In this document: positions 42,287-51,901 of the stretch, one piece after another
Layout of the letters: the number at the start of each line of letters is the position of its first letter
Numbering within the stretch: the stretch's first letter is position 1
DNA from: Glutamicibacter halophytocola
GTDB taxonomy: Bacteria; Actinomycetota; Actinomycetes; Actinomycetales; Micrococcaceae
DNA: 64,000 nt
Assembly (NCBI RefSeq): GCF_001302565.1
Contig: NZ_CP012750.1
Span: 1,364,001-1,428,000, forward strand
Reading direction: 5' to 3'
The notes under the pieces: model-generated
Databases searched by the model: none
What the model was told of the DNA's origin: nothing
The model's input: the letters and a program-made list of their open reading frames with translations, nothing else
Program-made: the position numbers and the translations under genes

Positions 42287-43708
42287 ATGGCCGTATCGCC
42301 GCTAGCCCCGCAATGGCTGCAATTCCCCGAAAACATCAACGCGCTTCGCCAGATCGAATGGGCTTCGGGGGTTTCCCGCGAAGCTAGCGGCGAACTGTCC
42401 GTCCAGGGCATCACTGCCAGCGCGCTCGCCGAAGAATTCGGCACGCCGCTGTTTGTGCTCGACGAGAACGACTTCCGCGCCCGTGCCCGCGGTTTCAAGA
42501 CCGCCTTCGACCAGGCGTTCAAGGAGTTGTGCGGGGCAGTAGACGTCTACTACGCCGGCAAGGCCTTTGTCTGCACCGAGGTGGCCCGCTGGGTGACCGA
42601 TGAGGGGCTGCGCCTGGACACCTGCTCCGGCGGCGAATTGGCGGTGGCCCAGGCCGCCGGCGTTCCCGCGGCGAATCTCTCGCTGCACGGAAACAACAAG
42701 TCCGCCGCGGAGATCACCCGGGCCATCACCATGGGCGTCGGGCGCATCGTCATTGATTCGCTCGACGAGCTCGAACGCGTCATCACCCTGGCCGGCTCCC
42801 TGGGCCGCACCGCGGAAGTGATGCTGCGCATCACCCCGGGAGTGCACGCCTCGACCCATGAGGCGATCGCCACCGCCCATGAGGACCAGAAATTCGGGCT
42901 GTCGATCCTGGCCGATGCCACCGGCACCTCGCCGGCATTGCGCGCGGTGGCTCGTGCCATCGAGGCAAAGAACGTGAACCTGCTGGGCCTGCACGCCCAC
43001 ATCGGTTCGCAGATCTTCGAGGCCGAGGGCTTCGCCATGGTCGCGCGCACCATGCTGGGCTTGCTCGCGCAGATCCGCGAGATCCACCAGGTGGCGCTGC
43101 CCGAGCTGGATCTGGGTGGCGGCTACGGCATCGCCTACACTTCCGAGGACCACCCCTCCACCCCTGCGAAGCTGGCCAGCCAGATGGCCGAGGTCGTTGC
43201 CGCGACCTGCCAGGAACTGGCGCTGGACTGCCCGCGCATCTCGATCGAGCCGGGCCGCGCCATTGCCGGCCCAACCACCTTCACCCTCTACGAGGCCGGA
43301 GTCCGCAAGGACGTCCAGGTGGAAGACGCCAGCGGAGAGCTGTTCCCGCGCCGCTACATTTCGGTGGATGGCGGCATGAGCGACAACCCGCGCCCGGTGC
43401 TCTATGACGCGCAATACACCGCCGTGCTCGCTGGCCGTATGACGCAAAGCGACGCAATTATTTCTCGCGTAGTTGGGAAACATTGCGAGTCAGGTGACAT
43501 AGTCGTGAAGGACGTTTACCTGCCCGAAGACGTGGCCGCTGGCGACTTGCTCGCGGTTCCGGCCACCGGCGCCTACTGCTGGGCCCTGTCGAGCAACTAC
43601 AACTACCTCACCCGCCCCGCGGTGGTAGCGGTACGCGATGGCCAAGCCCGCCTGATCGTGCGCAGGGAAACCGAAGACGACTTGCTAGCCCGCGACATGG
43701 GAGTTTAA
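42287..43708 (+). CDS. lysA: Diaminopimelate decarboxylase
   Basis: PLP enzyme for the last step of lysine synthesis; it also controls the diaminopimelate pool for the cell wall. 473 residues: VDVYYAGKAFVC holds the PLP lysine (about residue 92), then CSGGELAVAQAAG, HGNNKSAAEITRA, GLHAHIGSQIFE, DLGGGYGIAYT, EPGRAIAGP and SVDGGMSDNPRPVLY. Starts 7 bases after argS. The start extends about 25 residues before the conserved part, as in relatives. Confidence 0.96.
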   Translation: MAVSPLAPQWLQFPENINALRQIEWASGVSREASGELSVQGITASALAEEFGTPLFVLDENDFRARARGFKTAFDQAFKELCGAVDVYYAGKAFVCTEVARWVTDEGLRLDTCSGGELAVAQAAGVPAANLSLHGNNKSAAEITRAITMGVGRIVIDSLDELERVITLAGSLGRTAEVMLRITPGVHASTHEAIATAHEDQKFGLSILADATGTSPALRAVARAIEAKNVNLLGLHAHIGSQIFEAEGFAMVARTMLGLLAQIREIHQVALPELDLGGGYGIAYTSEDHPSTPAKLASQMAEVVAATCQELALDCPRISIEPGRAIAGPTTFTLYEAGVRKDVQVEDASGELFPRRYISVDGGMSDNPRPVLYDAQYTAVLAGRMTQSDAIISRVVGKHCESGDIVVKDVYLPEDVAAGDLLAVPATGAYCWALSSNYNYLTRPAVVAVRDGQARLIVRRETEDDLLARDMGV

Positions 43709-44995
43709 TTGAGCGGCGAAAAGAACCTGAAGGTAGCCCTGCTGGGTTGCGGCACGGTCGGAGCCCAGGTGGCCCGGATCCTGCTGGAAGACGCAAATGA
43801 ATTGGCATCCCGCTCGGGTGCCGGACTGCAGCTGATCGGCATTGCGGTGCGCAACCTGGAGACCAAGCGTGATGTGGACTTGCCCAAGGAGCTTTTCACC
43901 ACCGATGCGCTGGCACTGATCGAACAGGCCGATGTGGTCATCGAGCTGCTCGGCGGGCTGGACCCGGCCGGGCAGTACATCGCCGCCGCCCTGTCCAAGG
44001 GCGCCAGCGTGGTCACCGGCAACAAGGCGCTGATCGCGCTCAAGGGCGCCGAGCTGAACGAGGTGGCCGCAGGCAGCGGCGCCCAGCTGCGCTATGAGGC
44101 CGCCGTGGCCGGGGCCATCCCGATCCTTCGCCCGATCGCCGATTCGCTGGCTGGGGACCACATCACCAAGGTGATGGGCATCGTCAACGGCACCACCAAC
44201 TTCATCCTGGACGCCATGGACACCACCGGCGCTGCCTTTGGCGACGTGCTGGCCGAAGCCCAGGCGCTGGGATACGCCGAAGCCGATCCGACCGCCGACG
44301 TGGGAGGGCACGATGCCGCGGCCAAGGCCGCCATCCTCGCCTCGCTGGCTTTCCACACCAGCATCTCCTCGGAACAGGTTTCCACCGAAGGCATCACCGA
44401 GGTCACCGCCGAGGATGTGGCCGCCGCTGCCGAGGCCGGCTACGTGATCAAGCTGCTGGCCATCGCCGAACAGGGCGACGCAGGCATTTCGGTGCGTGTC
44501 TACCCGGCGCTGATCCGCCGCGGCCACCCGCTGGCCACCGTTCACGGGGCCTTCAACGCGGTCTTCGTCGAAGCCGAAAACGCCGGGGACCTGATGTTCT
44601 ACGGCGCCGGGGCCGGAGGCAATGCCACCGCCAGCGCCGTGATGGGCGACGTGGTCGCCGTGGCACGGCAGATCGCCGCCGGCGCGCCGCTGCCCAACGG
44701 CTCGGTGCACCAGCGCCCGCGGATGCTGGATTTCGACGCGATCACCACCCGCTACTGGATCGGCCTGTCGGTCAAGGACCAGTCCGGGGTGCTCGCGGCT
44801 ATCGCCACCGTTTTTGGCGAGCATGGCGTGTCGATCCAGTCGATGAGCCAGCAGGGCGACGCGCACTCCGGCGCGCAGCTGCGCATTCTCACCCACCAGG
44901 GCACCGAATCGGCCCTGGCCAGCACCGTCGAAGCACTCAAGGCCTTGGACGCGGTGCATTCAGTACTATCCGTTATGCGAGTTGAAGGAAACTAA
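43709..44995 (+). CDS. hom: Homoserine dehydrogenase
   Basis: Reduces aspartate semialdehyde to homoserine for threonine and methionine. 428 residues from TTG 43709, the codon right after the lysA stop, with GGGAG upstream. NAD(P) motif [16 protein letters not shown], substrate domain [14 protein letters not shown] and [21 protein letters not shown], and a C-terminal ACT domain ([26 protein letters not shown]) that usually gives feedback inhibition by threonine. Confidence 0.96.
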   Translation: MSGEKNLKVALLGCGTVGAQVARILLEDANELASRSGAGLQLIGIAVRNLETKRDVDLPKELFTTDALALIEQADVVIELLGGLDPAGQYIAAALSKGASVVTGNKALIALKGAELNEVAAGSGAQLRYEAAVAGAIPILRPIADSLAGDHITKVMGIVNGTTNFILDAMDTTGAAFGDVLAEAQALGYAEADPTADVGGHDAAAKAAILASLAFHTSISSEQVSTEGITEVTAEDVAAAAEAGYVIKLLAIAEQGDAGISVRVYPALIRRGHPLATVHGAFNAVFVEAENAGDLMFYGAGAGGNATASAVMGDVVAVARQIAAGAPLPNGSVHQRPRMLDFDAITTRYWIGLSVKDQSGVLAAIATVFGEHGVSIQSMSQQGDAHSGAQLRILTHQGTESALASTVEALKALDAVHSVLSVMRVEGN

Positions 44996-44996
44996 C

Positions 44997-46097
44997 GTGG
45001 CTCACCAGTGGCGCGGAGTAATCCGCGAATATGCCGAACGCCTGCCAGTCGACGAGAACACCAAGGTCATCACCCTGGGCGAGGGTGGAACCCCGTTGGT
45101 CTACGCCCCGGCCCTGTCGGCTCACACCGGCAACGAGGTGTACCTCAAGGTCGAGGGCATGAACCCGACCGGATCCTTCAAGGACCGCGGCATGACCATG
45201 GCGATGACCGCCGCGGTCGCCGCCGGCGCCAAGGCCGTGGTCTGCGCTTCCACCGGCAACACCTCCGCCTCGGCCGCGGCCTACGCCACCCAGGCCGGCC
45301 TGAAGTGCGCGGTGCTGGTGCCGGACGGCAAGATCTCCATGGGCAAGCTCTCCCAGGCCATCGCCCACGGCGCGGACATCATCCAGATCGACGGCAACTT
45401 CGACAACTGCCTTGAAGTGGCCCGCAAGCTGAGCGAAAACTACCCGGTGTTCCTGGTCAATTCCGTGAACCCGGCCCGCATCCAGGGCCAGAAGACCGGC
45501 GCCTTCGAGGTCGTCGACTTCCTGGGCGACGCTCCGGACTACCACCTGCTGCCAGTGGGCAACGCGGGCAACATCACCGCCTACTGGAAGGGCTACAAGG
45601 AGTACTCCTCGGCGTGGACCAACGAGGCGGGCAAGGAACTGGAACCGGTTTCGACCAAGAACCCGATCATGTGGGGCTTCCAGGCCGCCGGCGCCGCGCC
45701 GATCGTGGCCGGGCACCCGATCACCGAACCCGACACCATCGCCACCGCCATCCGCATCGGCAACCCTGCCTCCTGGGAACAGGCCGAGGCGGCCCGCGAC
45801 GAGTCCGGCGGGCAGATCGACTCGGTGACCGATGAGCAGATCCTCGAAGCGCACCGCTGGCTCTCGGCCCGCGAAGGCGTATTCGTGGAGCCAGCTTCGG
45901 CCGCCGGCGTGGCCGGACTGCTCAAGCACCACGCCGCAGGCAACGTGCCCACCGGCAAGAAGATCGTCATCACCGTCACCGGCCACGGACTGAAGGACCC
46001 GGACTGGGCCCTGAAGCAGGCCGATGGCTCCGAGGTCGCGCCGAAGAAGGTGGCCTTCGACGTGGTCGAGGTCGCCGGCGCACTGGGCCTGGCCTAG
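44997..46097 (+). CDS. thrC: Threonine synthase
   Basis: PLP enzyme that makes threonine from phosphohomoserine. 366 residues from GTG 44997, one base after the hom stop, behind AAGGAAA. Motifs: [12 protein letters not shown], the PLP lysine in [33 protein letters not shown], and the PLP phosphate loop [16 protein letters not shown]. Length is that of the short, actinobacterial-type enzyme. Upstream frame from 44982 is rejected since it overlaps hom. Confidence 0.96.
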   Translation: MAHQWRGVIREYAERLPVDENTKVITLGEGGTPLVYAPALSAHTGNEVYLKVEGMNPTGSFKDRGMTMAMTAAVAAGAKAVVCASTGNTSASAAAYATQAGLKCAVLVPDGKISMGKLSQAIAHGADIIQIDGNFDNCLEVARKLSENYPVFLVNSVNPARIQGQKTGAFEVVDFLGDAPDYHLLPVGNAGNITAYWKGYKEYSSAWTNEAGKELEPVSTKNPIMWGFQAAGAAPIVAGHPITEPDTIATAIRIGNPASWEQAEAARDESGGQIDSVTDEQILEAHRWLSAREGVFVEPASAAGVAGLLKHHAAGNVPTGKKIVITVTGHGLKDPDWALKQADGSEVAPKKVAFDVVEVAGALGLA

Positions 46098-46126
46098 AAC
46101 CTTCTGCCGGGAAGCCCCGGCACCAC

Positions 46127-46186
46127 ACGGCCCGCCGCGCGCAGAAGCGATCCCGCTGGGATCAGCCGTCAGCCGCGGCGGGCCGT
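46127..46186. repeat. Long nested hairpin between thrC and thrB
   Basis: ACGGCCCGCCGCG (46127-46139) pairs perfectly over 13 bp with CGCGGCGGGCCGT (46174-46186). An inner hairpin GATCCC/GGGATC lies in the loop. No T-run follows. It fills the 129-base thrC-thrB gap and may set different mRNA levels for the two genes. Confidence 0.6.
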
Positions 46187-46226
46187 GGTCCATTAACCCT
46201 TGACCTGTTCTGACACTGAAGGAACC

Positions 46227-47159
46227 ATGACTGCGCAGATCGCCCTCGGCCAGCACCTGATCGTTTGCCCGCCCGCCACCTCCGCCAACCTTGGCCCGGG
46301 CTTTGACTCGCTGGGCCTGGCCCTGGAATACCGGGACCGCCTGGAAGTGCGCACCGCCCAGTCCAGCAGCGTGCAGATTGACGGCGAGGGTGCCGGCGAG
46401 CTGCCGACTGATGAATCGCACCTGATCATCAAGGAAATGCGCCGCTACTGGGCCAAGGCAGGATTTGAAGCGGCCGGGGTGCAGCTGATCGCCCACAACC
46501 GCATTCCGCACGCCCGCGGCATGGGCTCTTCGGCGGCGGCCATTGTTGCCGCCTACGCCGCGGCCGACGCGCTGCTGCCCGAAGGATCGCGCGGCGGCAC
46601 CGAAGCGGTCTTCCAGGCCGCCGCCCAGTGGGAAGGCCACCCCGATAATGTGGCACCGGCTGTTTTTGGCGGCCTGAGCATTTCCTCCACCAGCGCCGAT
46701 GGCAGCTTCAGCTCGGTGCAGGTTCCCTTGCACCAGGATTTGCGCGCGGTGCTGGCCATCCCCTCCAACGGGCTGTCCACCGAGGTGGCCCGCGGCGCCC
46801 TGCCCGCCCAGGTGGACCACTCCATCGCCGCCGCCAACAGCGCGAGCGCTGCGCTGCTGATTCATGCCTTGAGCAACGACCCGTCGGTGCTGCTGGCCGG
46901 CACCAAGGACTATCTGCACCAGGACTACCGCGCGGCATCCATGCCGCAGAGCGCCGCGCTGATCGCAACGCTGCGCGAGGCCGGACTGGCCGCGGTGGTT
47001 TCCGGGGCCGGGCCAACCGTGCTGACCTTGGTGGCCGGCGACGCGCAGGTGGCCGAAGTGCTGGCCAGGATTGACGAATTTTCTGCCCATTCCACGGTGT
47101 CGTGGCGTGCGGAAGTTCCCACGCTGGCCGCCAACGGTGTTACAGTAGAAGTGCTGTAG
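46227..47159 (+). CDS. thrB: Homoserine kinase
   Basis: GHMP-family kinase that phosphorylates homoserine. 310 residues from ATG 46227 behind AAGGAACC. PPATSANLGPGFDSLGLALEY at the N-terminus is the substrate loop, IPHARGMGSSAAAIVAAYAAA (about 93-113) the GHMP ATP motif, and VSGAGPTVLTLVAG the third motif near the C-terminus. Separated from thrC by a structured gap but probably in the same transcript. Confidence 0.95.
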   Translation: MTAQIALGQHLIVCPPATSANLGPGFDSLGLALEYRDRLEVRTAQSSSVQIDGEGAGELPTDESHLIIKEMRRYWAKAGFEAAGVQLIAHNRIPHARGMGSSAAAIVAAYAAADALLPEGSRGGTEAVFQAAAQWEGHPDNVAPAVFGGLSISSTSADGSFSSVQVPLHQDLRAVLAIPSNGLSTEVARGALPAQVDHSIAAANSASAALLIHALSNDPSVLLAGTKDYLHQDYRAASMPQSAALIATLREAGLAAVVSGAGPTVLTLVAGDAQVAEVLARIDEFSAHSTVSWRAEVPTLAANGVTVEVL

Positions 47160-47240
47160 CACTATGGCAGGCCGGATTGCTGGGTCGTTACCCGGTTCAA
47201 ATCCCTTTTGGCCAGTGTTGCTGCGGATAAGTTCGGTTCT

Positions 47241-47380
47241 TGAACCCCATTTTGTCCGTCCAGCCGTTCCGGATCTTCCTGCCGTTCACAGCACCTTTGA
47301 TATCCCACATTCATGCACAGCCTCGTGCCGTCGAGATATCAGTTTCCTCATATTCCACCGCAGTTTAGTGTCCTGAACCC
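47241..47380 (+). promoter_or_regulatory. C-rich, G-poor stretch in the rho leader (rut-like)
   Basis: The 336-base gap before rho has no supported gene. In 47241-47380 a hand count gives 49 C and 24 G in 140 bases, against a background where C and G are about equal. It is rich in YC steps and has few visible stems. This is the signature of a Rho-loading (rut) site, so Rho may terminate its own leader transcript. Inference; not shown. Confidence 0.45.
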
Positions 47381-47495
47381 TGGGCTCGCTCGGTGGAGCG
47401 TGGAGCAACCATGAAATCTTCGGCTGCTGCACAACATTTACGGCACAGTGGGCCTGCCTAGAAGCGGCCCATCCTACGAGTCAGAAGGAACTTTC

Positions 47496-49754
47496 GTGAC
47501 CGAAACCACGAGCCTCAACGAAGGCGTGGACACCAAGACTTCCGAAACCAAGAGCGCCGGTCTGGCCTCTTTGAAGATGACCCAGCTCCAGCAGCTGGCT
47601 TCGCAGCTGGGCATTACCGGCGGATCGCGAATGCGCAAAGCCGACCTGGTCAAGGCCATCGGCGATCACCAGCGCGGCGGCTCCGTTGCCGCCAAGGACG
47701 CCAAGGCCGCCAAGGCTGACACCGAAACAGCGGCAGCTCCAGCCGAGCAGCCAAAGGAAACCAAAGCCCGCTCCCGCCGCGCACCGAAGGCAGAAGCCAA
47801 GGTCGAGGCCGATGCAGCGCCTGAGGCACAGCCAGCCGCCGAGCCAGCTGCCGCCGAGCAGAAGCCAGTGCGCACCCGCCGCCCATCGCGCCGCGTGACC
47901 GACTCGGGCAAGGCCCCGGTCGCCGCCGAAGCGAAGACCGAGGCGCCGGAAGCTGCCAGCGAAACCGAAGCAGCCCCAGCAGAGCAGAAGGCTCCGCGCC
48001 AGCGCCGCAACTCCAAGGCCAAGGCAGAAGCCGCCGCCGAGCAGCCAGCAGCGAACGCCGAGCCAAAGGCCGAGGCCGCTGAAGGCAACGGCGAAGCCCG
48101 CGAGGAGCGCCGCGAGCGCAACAACAACCGCCGCGATCGCAACAACCGCCGTGAGCGCAACAACGACCGCGCCGAGCGCAATGACCGCGGCGAAGGCGGC
48201 GAGCCGGAGAACAACGGCGAGGCCCGCGAGGAGCGCCGCGAGCGCGGCAACCGCCGCGAGCGCAACAACGACCGTGCCGAGCGCAATGACCGCGGCGAAG
48301 CCGGCGAGCCGGAGAACAACGGCGAGGCCCGCGAGGAGCGCCGTGAACGCGGCAACCGCCGCGAGCGCAACAACGACCGTGCAGAGCGCAACAACGAGCG
48401 CACCGAGTCCAGCGAGACCGAGGGCGGCGAAGAGCGCAACGAGCGCAATAACGACCGCAACGATCGCAATAACCGCCGCGAGCGCAACAACGATCGCAAT
48501 GATCGCAATAACCGCCGCGAGCGCAACAACGACCGCAATGAGCGCAACAACGATCGCAATAACCGCAACCGCCGCAACCGCCGTGATGACGACGAGCCGC
48601 AGCTGAGCGAAGACGATGTCGTGTTGCCGGTCGCCGGCATCCTGGACGTGCTGGAGAACTACGCGTTCGTCCGCACCTCCGGCTACCTGCCAGGCCCCAA
48701 CGACGTGTACGTCACCCTGGGCCAGGTCAAGAAGTACAACCTGCGCAAGGGCGATGCCATTGTCGGCGCCATCCGCCAGCCGCGCGAGGGCGAGACCCCG
48801 AACCCGCGCCAGAAGTTCAACGCCCTGGTGCAGCTGACTTCGGTCAACGGCAAGAAGCCGGAAGACAACCGCGAGCGCGTGGAGTTCAACAAGCTCGTTC
48901 CGCTGTACCCAACCGAGCGCCTGCGCCTGGAAACCGATCCGAAGCTGGTCGGCCCGCGTGTCATCGACCTGGTGGCCCCGATCGGCAAGGGCCAGCGCGG
49001 CCTGATCGTTTCGCCTCCGAAGGCCGGCAAGACCCTGATCCTGCAGGCCATCGCGAACGCGATCACCATCAACAACCCAGAAGTGCACCTGATGATGGTT
49101 CTGGTGGACGAGCGTCCCGAAGAAGTCACCGACATGCAGCGCACCGTCAAGGGCGAGGTTATTGCCTCGACCTTCGACCGCCCGGCCGATGACCACACCA
49201 CGGTGGCCGAGCTGGCCATCGAGCGCGCCAAGCGCCTGGTGGAAATGGGCATGGATGTTGTGGTCCTGCTGGACTCGATGACCCGCCTGGGCCGCGCCTA
49301 CAACCTCTCGGCTCCGGCCTCGGGCCGCATCCTCTCCGGTGGTGTGGATTCCGCTGCGCTGTACCCGCCAAAGCGCTTCTTCGGTGCTGCCCGCAACATC
49401 GAAAATGGCGGTTCGCTGACCATCCTTGCCACCGCACTGGTGGAGACCGGGTCCAAGATGGACGAGGTCATCTTCGAGGAATTCAAGGGCACCGGCAACA
49501 TGGAACTGCGCCTCTCGCGCCAGCTGGCAGAGAAGCGCATCTTCCCGGCCGTCGACGTCAACGCGTCGAGCACCCGCCGCGAAGAGCAGCTGATGAGTGC
49601 CGAAGAGGTGCGCATCATGTGGCGCCTGCGCCGCATGCTCTCGGGCATCGATCCGCAGCAGGCACTGGAAGTGCTCACCGGCAAGATCCGCGAAACCGGA
49701 TCCAACGCAGAATTCTTGATGCTGGTCAACAAGACCACCCCGAACAAGGATTAG
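47496..49754 (+). CDS. rho: Transcription termination factor Rho with Arg/Asn-rich insert
   Basis: RNA-dependent hexameric helicase. 752 residues from GTG 47496 behind AAGGAA (an in-frame GTG at 47448 has no such site). N-terminal Rho_N domain (LKMTQLQQLASQLGITGGSRMRKADLVKAI, about 27-56), an Ala/Glu/Lys linker to about 195, a highly charged Arg/Asn/Asp/Glu repeat region to about 370, then the RNA-binding cold-shock fold (VAGILDVLENYAFVRTSGYL), Walker A SPPKAGKTL and the motor domain (VDERPEEVTDMQR; LDSMTRLGRAYN). Large inserts of this kind are typical of high-GC Gram-positive Rho and widen its RNA binding. Confidence 0.97.
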   Translation: MTETTSLNEGVDTKTSETKSAGLASLKMTQLQQLASQLGITGGSRMRKADLVKAIGDHQRGGSVAAKDAKAAKADTETAAAPAEQPKETKARSRRAPKAEAKVEADAAPEAQPAAEPAAAEQKPVRTRRPSRRVTDSGKAPVAAEAKTEAPEAASETEAAPAEQKAPRQRRNSKAKAEAAAEQPAANAEPKAEAAEGNGEAREERRERNNNRRDRNNRRERNNDRAERNDRGEGGEPENNGEAREERRERGNRRERNNDRAERNDRGEAGEPENNGEAREERRERGNRRERNNDRAERNNERTESSETEGGEERNERNNDRNDRNNRRERNNDRNDRNNRRERNNDRNERNNDRNNRNRRNRRDDDEPQLSEDDVVLPVAGILDVLENYAFVRTSGYLPGPNDVYVTLGQVKKYNLRKGDAIVGAIRQPREGETPNPRQKFNALVQLTSVNGKKPEDNRERVEFNKLVPLYPTERLRLETDPKLVGPRVIDLVAPIGKGQRGLIVSPPKAGKTLILQAIANAITINNPEVHLMMVLVDERPEEVTDMQRTVKGEVIASTFDRPADDHTTVAELAIERAKRLVEMGMDVVVLLDSMTRLGRAYNLSAPASGRILSGGVDSAALYPPKRFFGAARNIENGGSLTILATALVETGSKMDEVIFEEFKGTGNMELRLSRQLAEKRIFPAVDVNASSTRREEQLMSAEEVRIMWRLRRMLSGIDPQQALEVLTGKIRETGSNAEFLMLVNKTTPNKD
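48084..48585 (+). repeat. In-frame tandem repeats within rho
   Basis: Repeats of GEAREERRER plus NNDRAERNDR-type segments. Two consecutive units starting near 48216 and 48321 are 105 bases apart and almost identical; a related unit starts near 48090. After about 48440 shorter NNDRNDRNNRRER units recur. All spacings are multiples of three, so the reading frame is kept. The number of units can be expected to vary between strains. Confidence 0.85.
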
Positions 49755-49768
49755 CGCCCCTGCCCGCC

Positions 49769-49814
49769 ATGGCGTCCAGCCAGCCTGCCTCACCGGCAGC
49801 TGGCTGGACGCCAT
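49769..49814. terminator. Hairpin downstream of rho
   Basis: Perfect 16-bp stem ATGGCGTCCAGCCAGC / GCTGGCTGGACGCCAT with a 14-base loop, 15 bases after the rho stop. No T-run follows. It may be an imperfect terminator or an mRNA 3' end stabiliser before prfA. Confidence 0.65.
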
Positions 49815-49917
49815 CGGCGCGTAGTGACCAGAAAACCAACTAGAATTTATTCCCAGCAGCCCGCAGCGCCGATCCGGCCCGGCTGCGCGGACACCGCCGA
49901 CAAGGAAGCACACCACC

Positions 49918-50991
49918 ATGTTCGAATCCGTCAAGACGCTACTAGAAGAGCATGCACAGATCCAGGCGCAGCTCTCGGATCCGGCGGTGTACGCCGACCA
50001 GGCGCTGGCCCGCAAGCTCGGACGCCGCTCCGCCCAGCTCAACGGCATCGTCGAAGCCTACAACCGCTGGCACAGCGCCACCGAGGATCTGGAAGCTGCC
50101 CGCGAAATGGCAGATGAAGACCCGGATTTCGCCGAAGAGGTCGAGACCCTGAGCGCGGCACTGCCTGAATTGCAGGAAAAGCTGCGCCGCCTGCTGATTC
50201 CGCGCGACGAGAACGACGCCCGCGATGTGATCCTCGAGGTCAAGGGCGGCGAAGGCGGCGACGAGGCCGCGCTGTTCGCAGCCGACCTGCTGCGCATGTA
50301 CACCCGCTACGCCGAGAACAAGGGCTGGAAGGTGGAGATGATCTCCTTCAACGAGTCCGACCTTGGCGGCTACAAGGACGCCCAGGTGGCCATCAAGGGC
50401 AAGTCGAACGACCCGGCTGAAGGCGTCTACGCCCAGCTGAAGTTCGAAGGCGGCGTGCACCGCGTGCAGCGCGTGCCGGTGACCGAATCCCAGGGGCGCA
50501 TCCACACCTCGGCAGCCGGCGTCCTGGTGCTGCCAGAAGTCGACGAGCCAGAAGAAGTCGAGATCCACCAGAATGACCTGAAGATCGACGTCTACCGCTC
50601 CTCGGGCCCCGGCGGCCAGTCCGTGAACACCACCGACTCCGCGGTGCGCATCACCCACATGCCCACCGGCATCGTGGTGGCCATGCAGAACGAGAAGTCG
50701 CAGATCCAGAACCGCGAAGCCGCCATGCGCGTGCTGCGCTCGCGCCTGCTGGCCCACCAGCAGGAGATCATCGACCAGGAGAACTCGGCCCAGCGTGCCA
50801 GCCAGATCCGCACCATGGATCGTTCCGAGCGCATCCGCACCTACAACTACCCGGAAAACCGCATCGCGGATCACCGCACCGGGTACAAGGCCTACAACCT
50901 GGATGCCGTGATGGACGGCGACCTGCAGCCGGTGATCGAATCCTGCATCCAGATGGACGAGGAAGAGCGCCTGGCAGCGCTGGGCGAGTAA
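49918..50991 (+). CDS. prfA: Peptide chain release factor 1
   Basis: Reads UAG and UAA. 357 residues with the RF1-specific P-x-T tripeptide PVT at 187-189 ([11 protein letters not shown]) and GGQ at 232-234 ([14 protein letters not shown]). Directly followed by prmC, whose product methylates the GGQ glutamine of both release factors. Domain lengths are normal. ATG preceded by AAGGAAG. Confidence 0.97.
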   Translation: MFESVKTLLEEHAQIQAQLSDPAVYADQALARKLGRRSAQLNGIVEAYNRWHSATEDLEAAREMADEDPDFAEEVETLSAALPELQEKLRRLLIPRDENDARDVILEVKGGEGGDEAALFAADLLRMYTRYAENKGWKVEMISFNESDLGGYKDAQVAIKGKSNDPAEGVYAQLKFEGGVHRVQRVPVTESQGRIHTSAAGVLVLPEVDEPEEVEIHQNDLKIDVYRSSGPGGQSVNTTDSAVRITHMPTGIVVAMQNEKSQIQNREAAMRVLRSRLLAHQQEIIDQENSAQRASQIRTMDRSERIRTYNYPENRIADHRTGYKAYNLDAVMDGDLQPVIESCIQMDEEERLAALGE

Positions 50992-50998
50992 TAGCGCC

Positions 50999-51889
50999 TT
51001 GGAAGAACTCTCAGCCGTTCGCCAGGCGGCGATTGCGGCGCTGGCCAGCGCCGGGGTGCCAAGCCCCGGCGTTGATGCCGACCTGCTGCTCTGCCACGTG
51101 CTGGGCATCAGCCGCTCGGAGCTCAAGATCCGCGAGCTGCGCGGCGATGTTTTCCAGGGCGACCAGCGCGAGCAATTCACCGCGCTGGTCGCCGCGCGCC
51201 GTACCCGCATTCCGCTGCAGCACCTGACCGGGGTAGCCCACTTCCGCTATCTTGAGCTGAAGGTCGGCCCCGGGGTCTTCACCCCGCGCCCGGAGACCGA
51301 ATCCGTGGTGCAGCTGGGACTGGATTTTGTGGCCGCGCATCGAATCGATGCTCCTTCCTGCATCGATTTGTGCTCCGGCTCCGGGGCCATCGCTGCGGCG
51401 CTGGCCAGCGAGCTGCCAGGCTCCAGGGTCTGGGCGGTCGAGCTGTCCGCCGAGGCCATCGGCTATACCCGCGCCAATTGCCTGCCGCACCAGGTCACCG
51501 TCCTGCACCAGGATGCCACCAGCCTGCCTGGTGAATTCGACGGGTCCATGGACCTGGTGATTTCCAATCCTCCCTATATTCCGCCCAATGCGATTCCGCG
51601 CGAGGCGGAAGTCCGGGACCACGATCCGGATATGGCCCTCTATGGCCTGGGCGAGGACGGATTGCAGATTCCTCGGGCCATCAGCGCCCAAGCCATGAAG
51701 CTGCTGCGCCCCGGCGGATATTTTGTGATGGAGCACGCCGAGGTACAGCAGGATTCCGCCGCGGCGATGCTGCGCGAGGCCGGATTCGAGCGGGTGGCAG
51801 GCCACAAGGATTTGACCGGACGGGCCCGTGCCACCTCCGGCTACGCACCACACCGAGAAGCAGTACCACCTACGACCCACCGTGCATGA
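50999..51889 (+). CDS. prmC: Release factor glutamine methyltransferase
   Basis: S-adenosylmethionine-dependent enzyme that methylates the Gln of the GGQ motif in RF1 and RF2. 296 residues from TTG 50999, 7 bases after prfA. It shows the cofactor motif DLCSGSGAIAAALASELPG and the catalytic NPPY in LVISNPPYIPPNAI, with PRPETESVVQ before it. Coupled with its substrate gene. Confidence 0.95.
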   Translation: MEELSAVRQAAIAALASAGVPSPGVDADLLLCHVLGISRSELKIRELRGDVFQGDQREQFTALVAARRTRIPLQHLTGVAHFRYLELKVGPGVFTPRPETESVVQLGLDFVAAHRIDAPSCIDLCSGSGAIAAALASELPGSRVWAVELSAEAIGYTRANCLPHQVTVLHQDATSLPGEFDGSMDLVISNPPYIPPNAIPREAEVRDHDPDMALYGLGEDGLQIPRAISAQAMKLLRPGGYFVMEHAEVQQDSAAAMLREAGFERVAGHKDLTGRARATSGYAPHREAVPPTTHRA

Positions 51890-51901
51890 AAGAATGATCC
51901 C

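Noticed and set aside
48084..48585. Regular repeats that might suggest a CRISPR array
   Set aside because: The units are in-frame codons of rho, differ in length, and have no unique spacers or cas genes nearby.
47481..50048. 855-codon open frame on the minus strand across rho and the start of prfA
   Set aside because: Low-complexity Ala/Val/Leu runs produced by the reverse of the Arg/Asn repeats of rho; no coding features.
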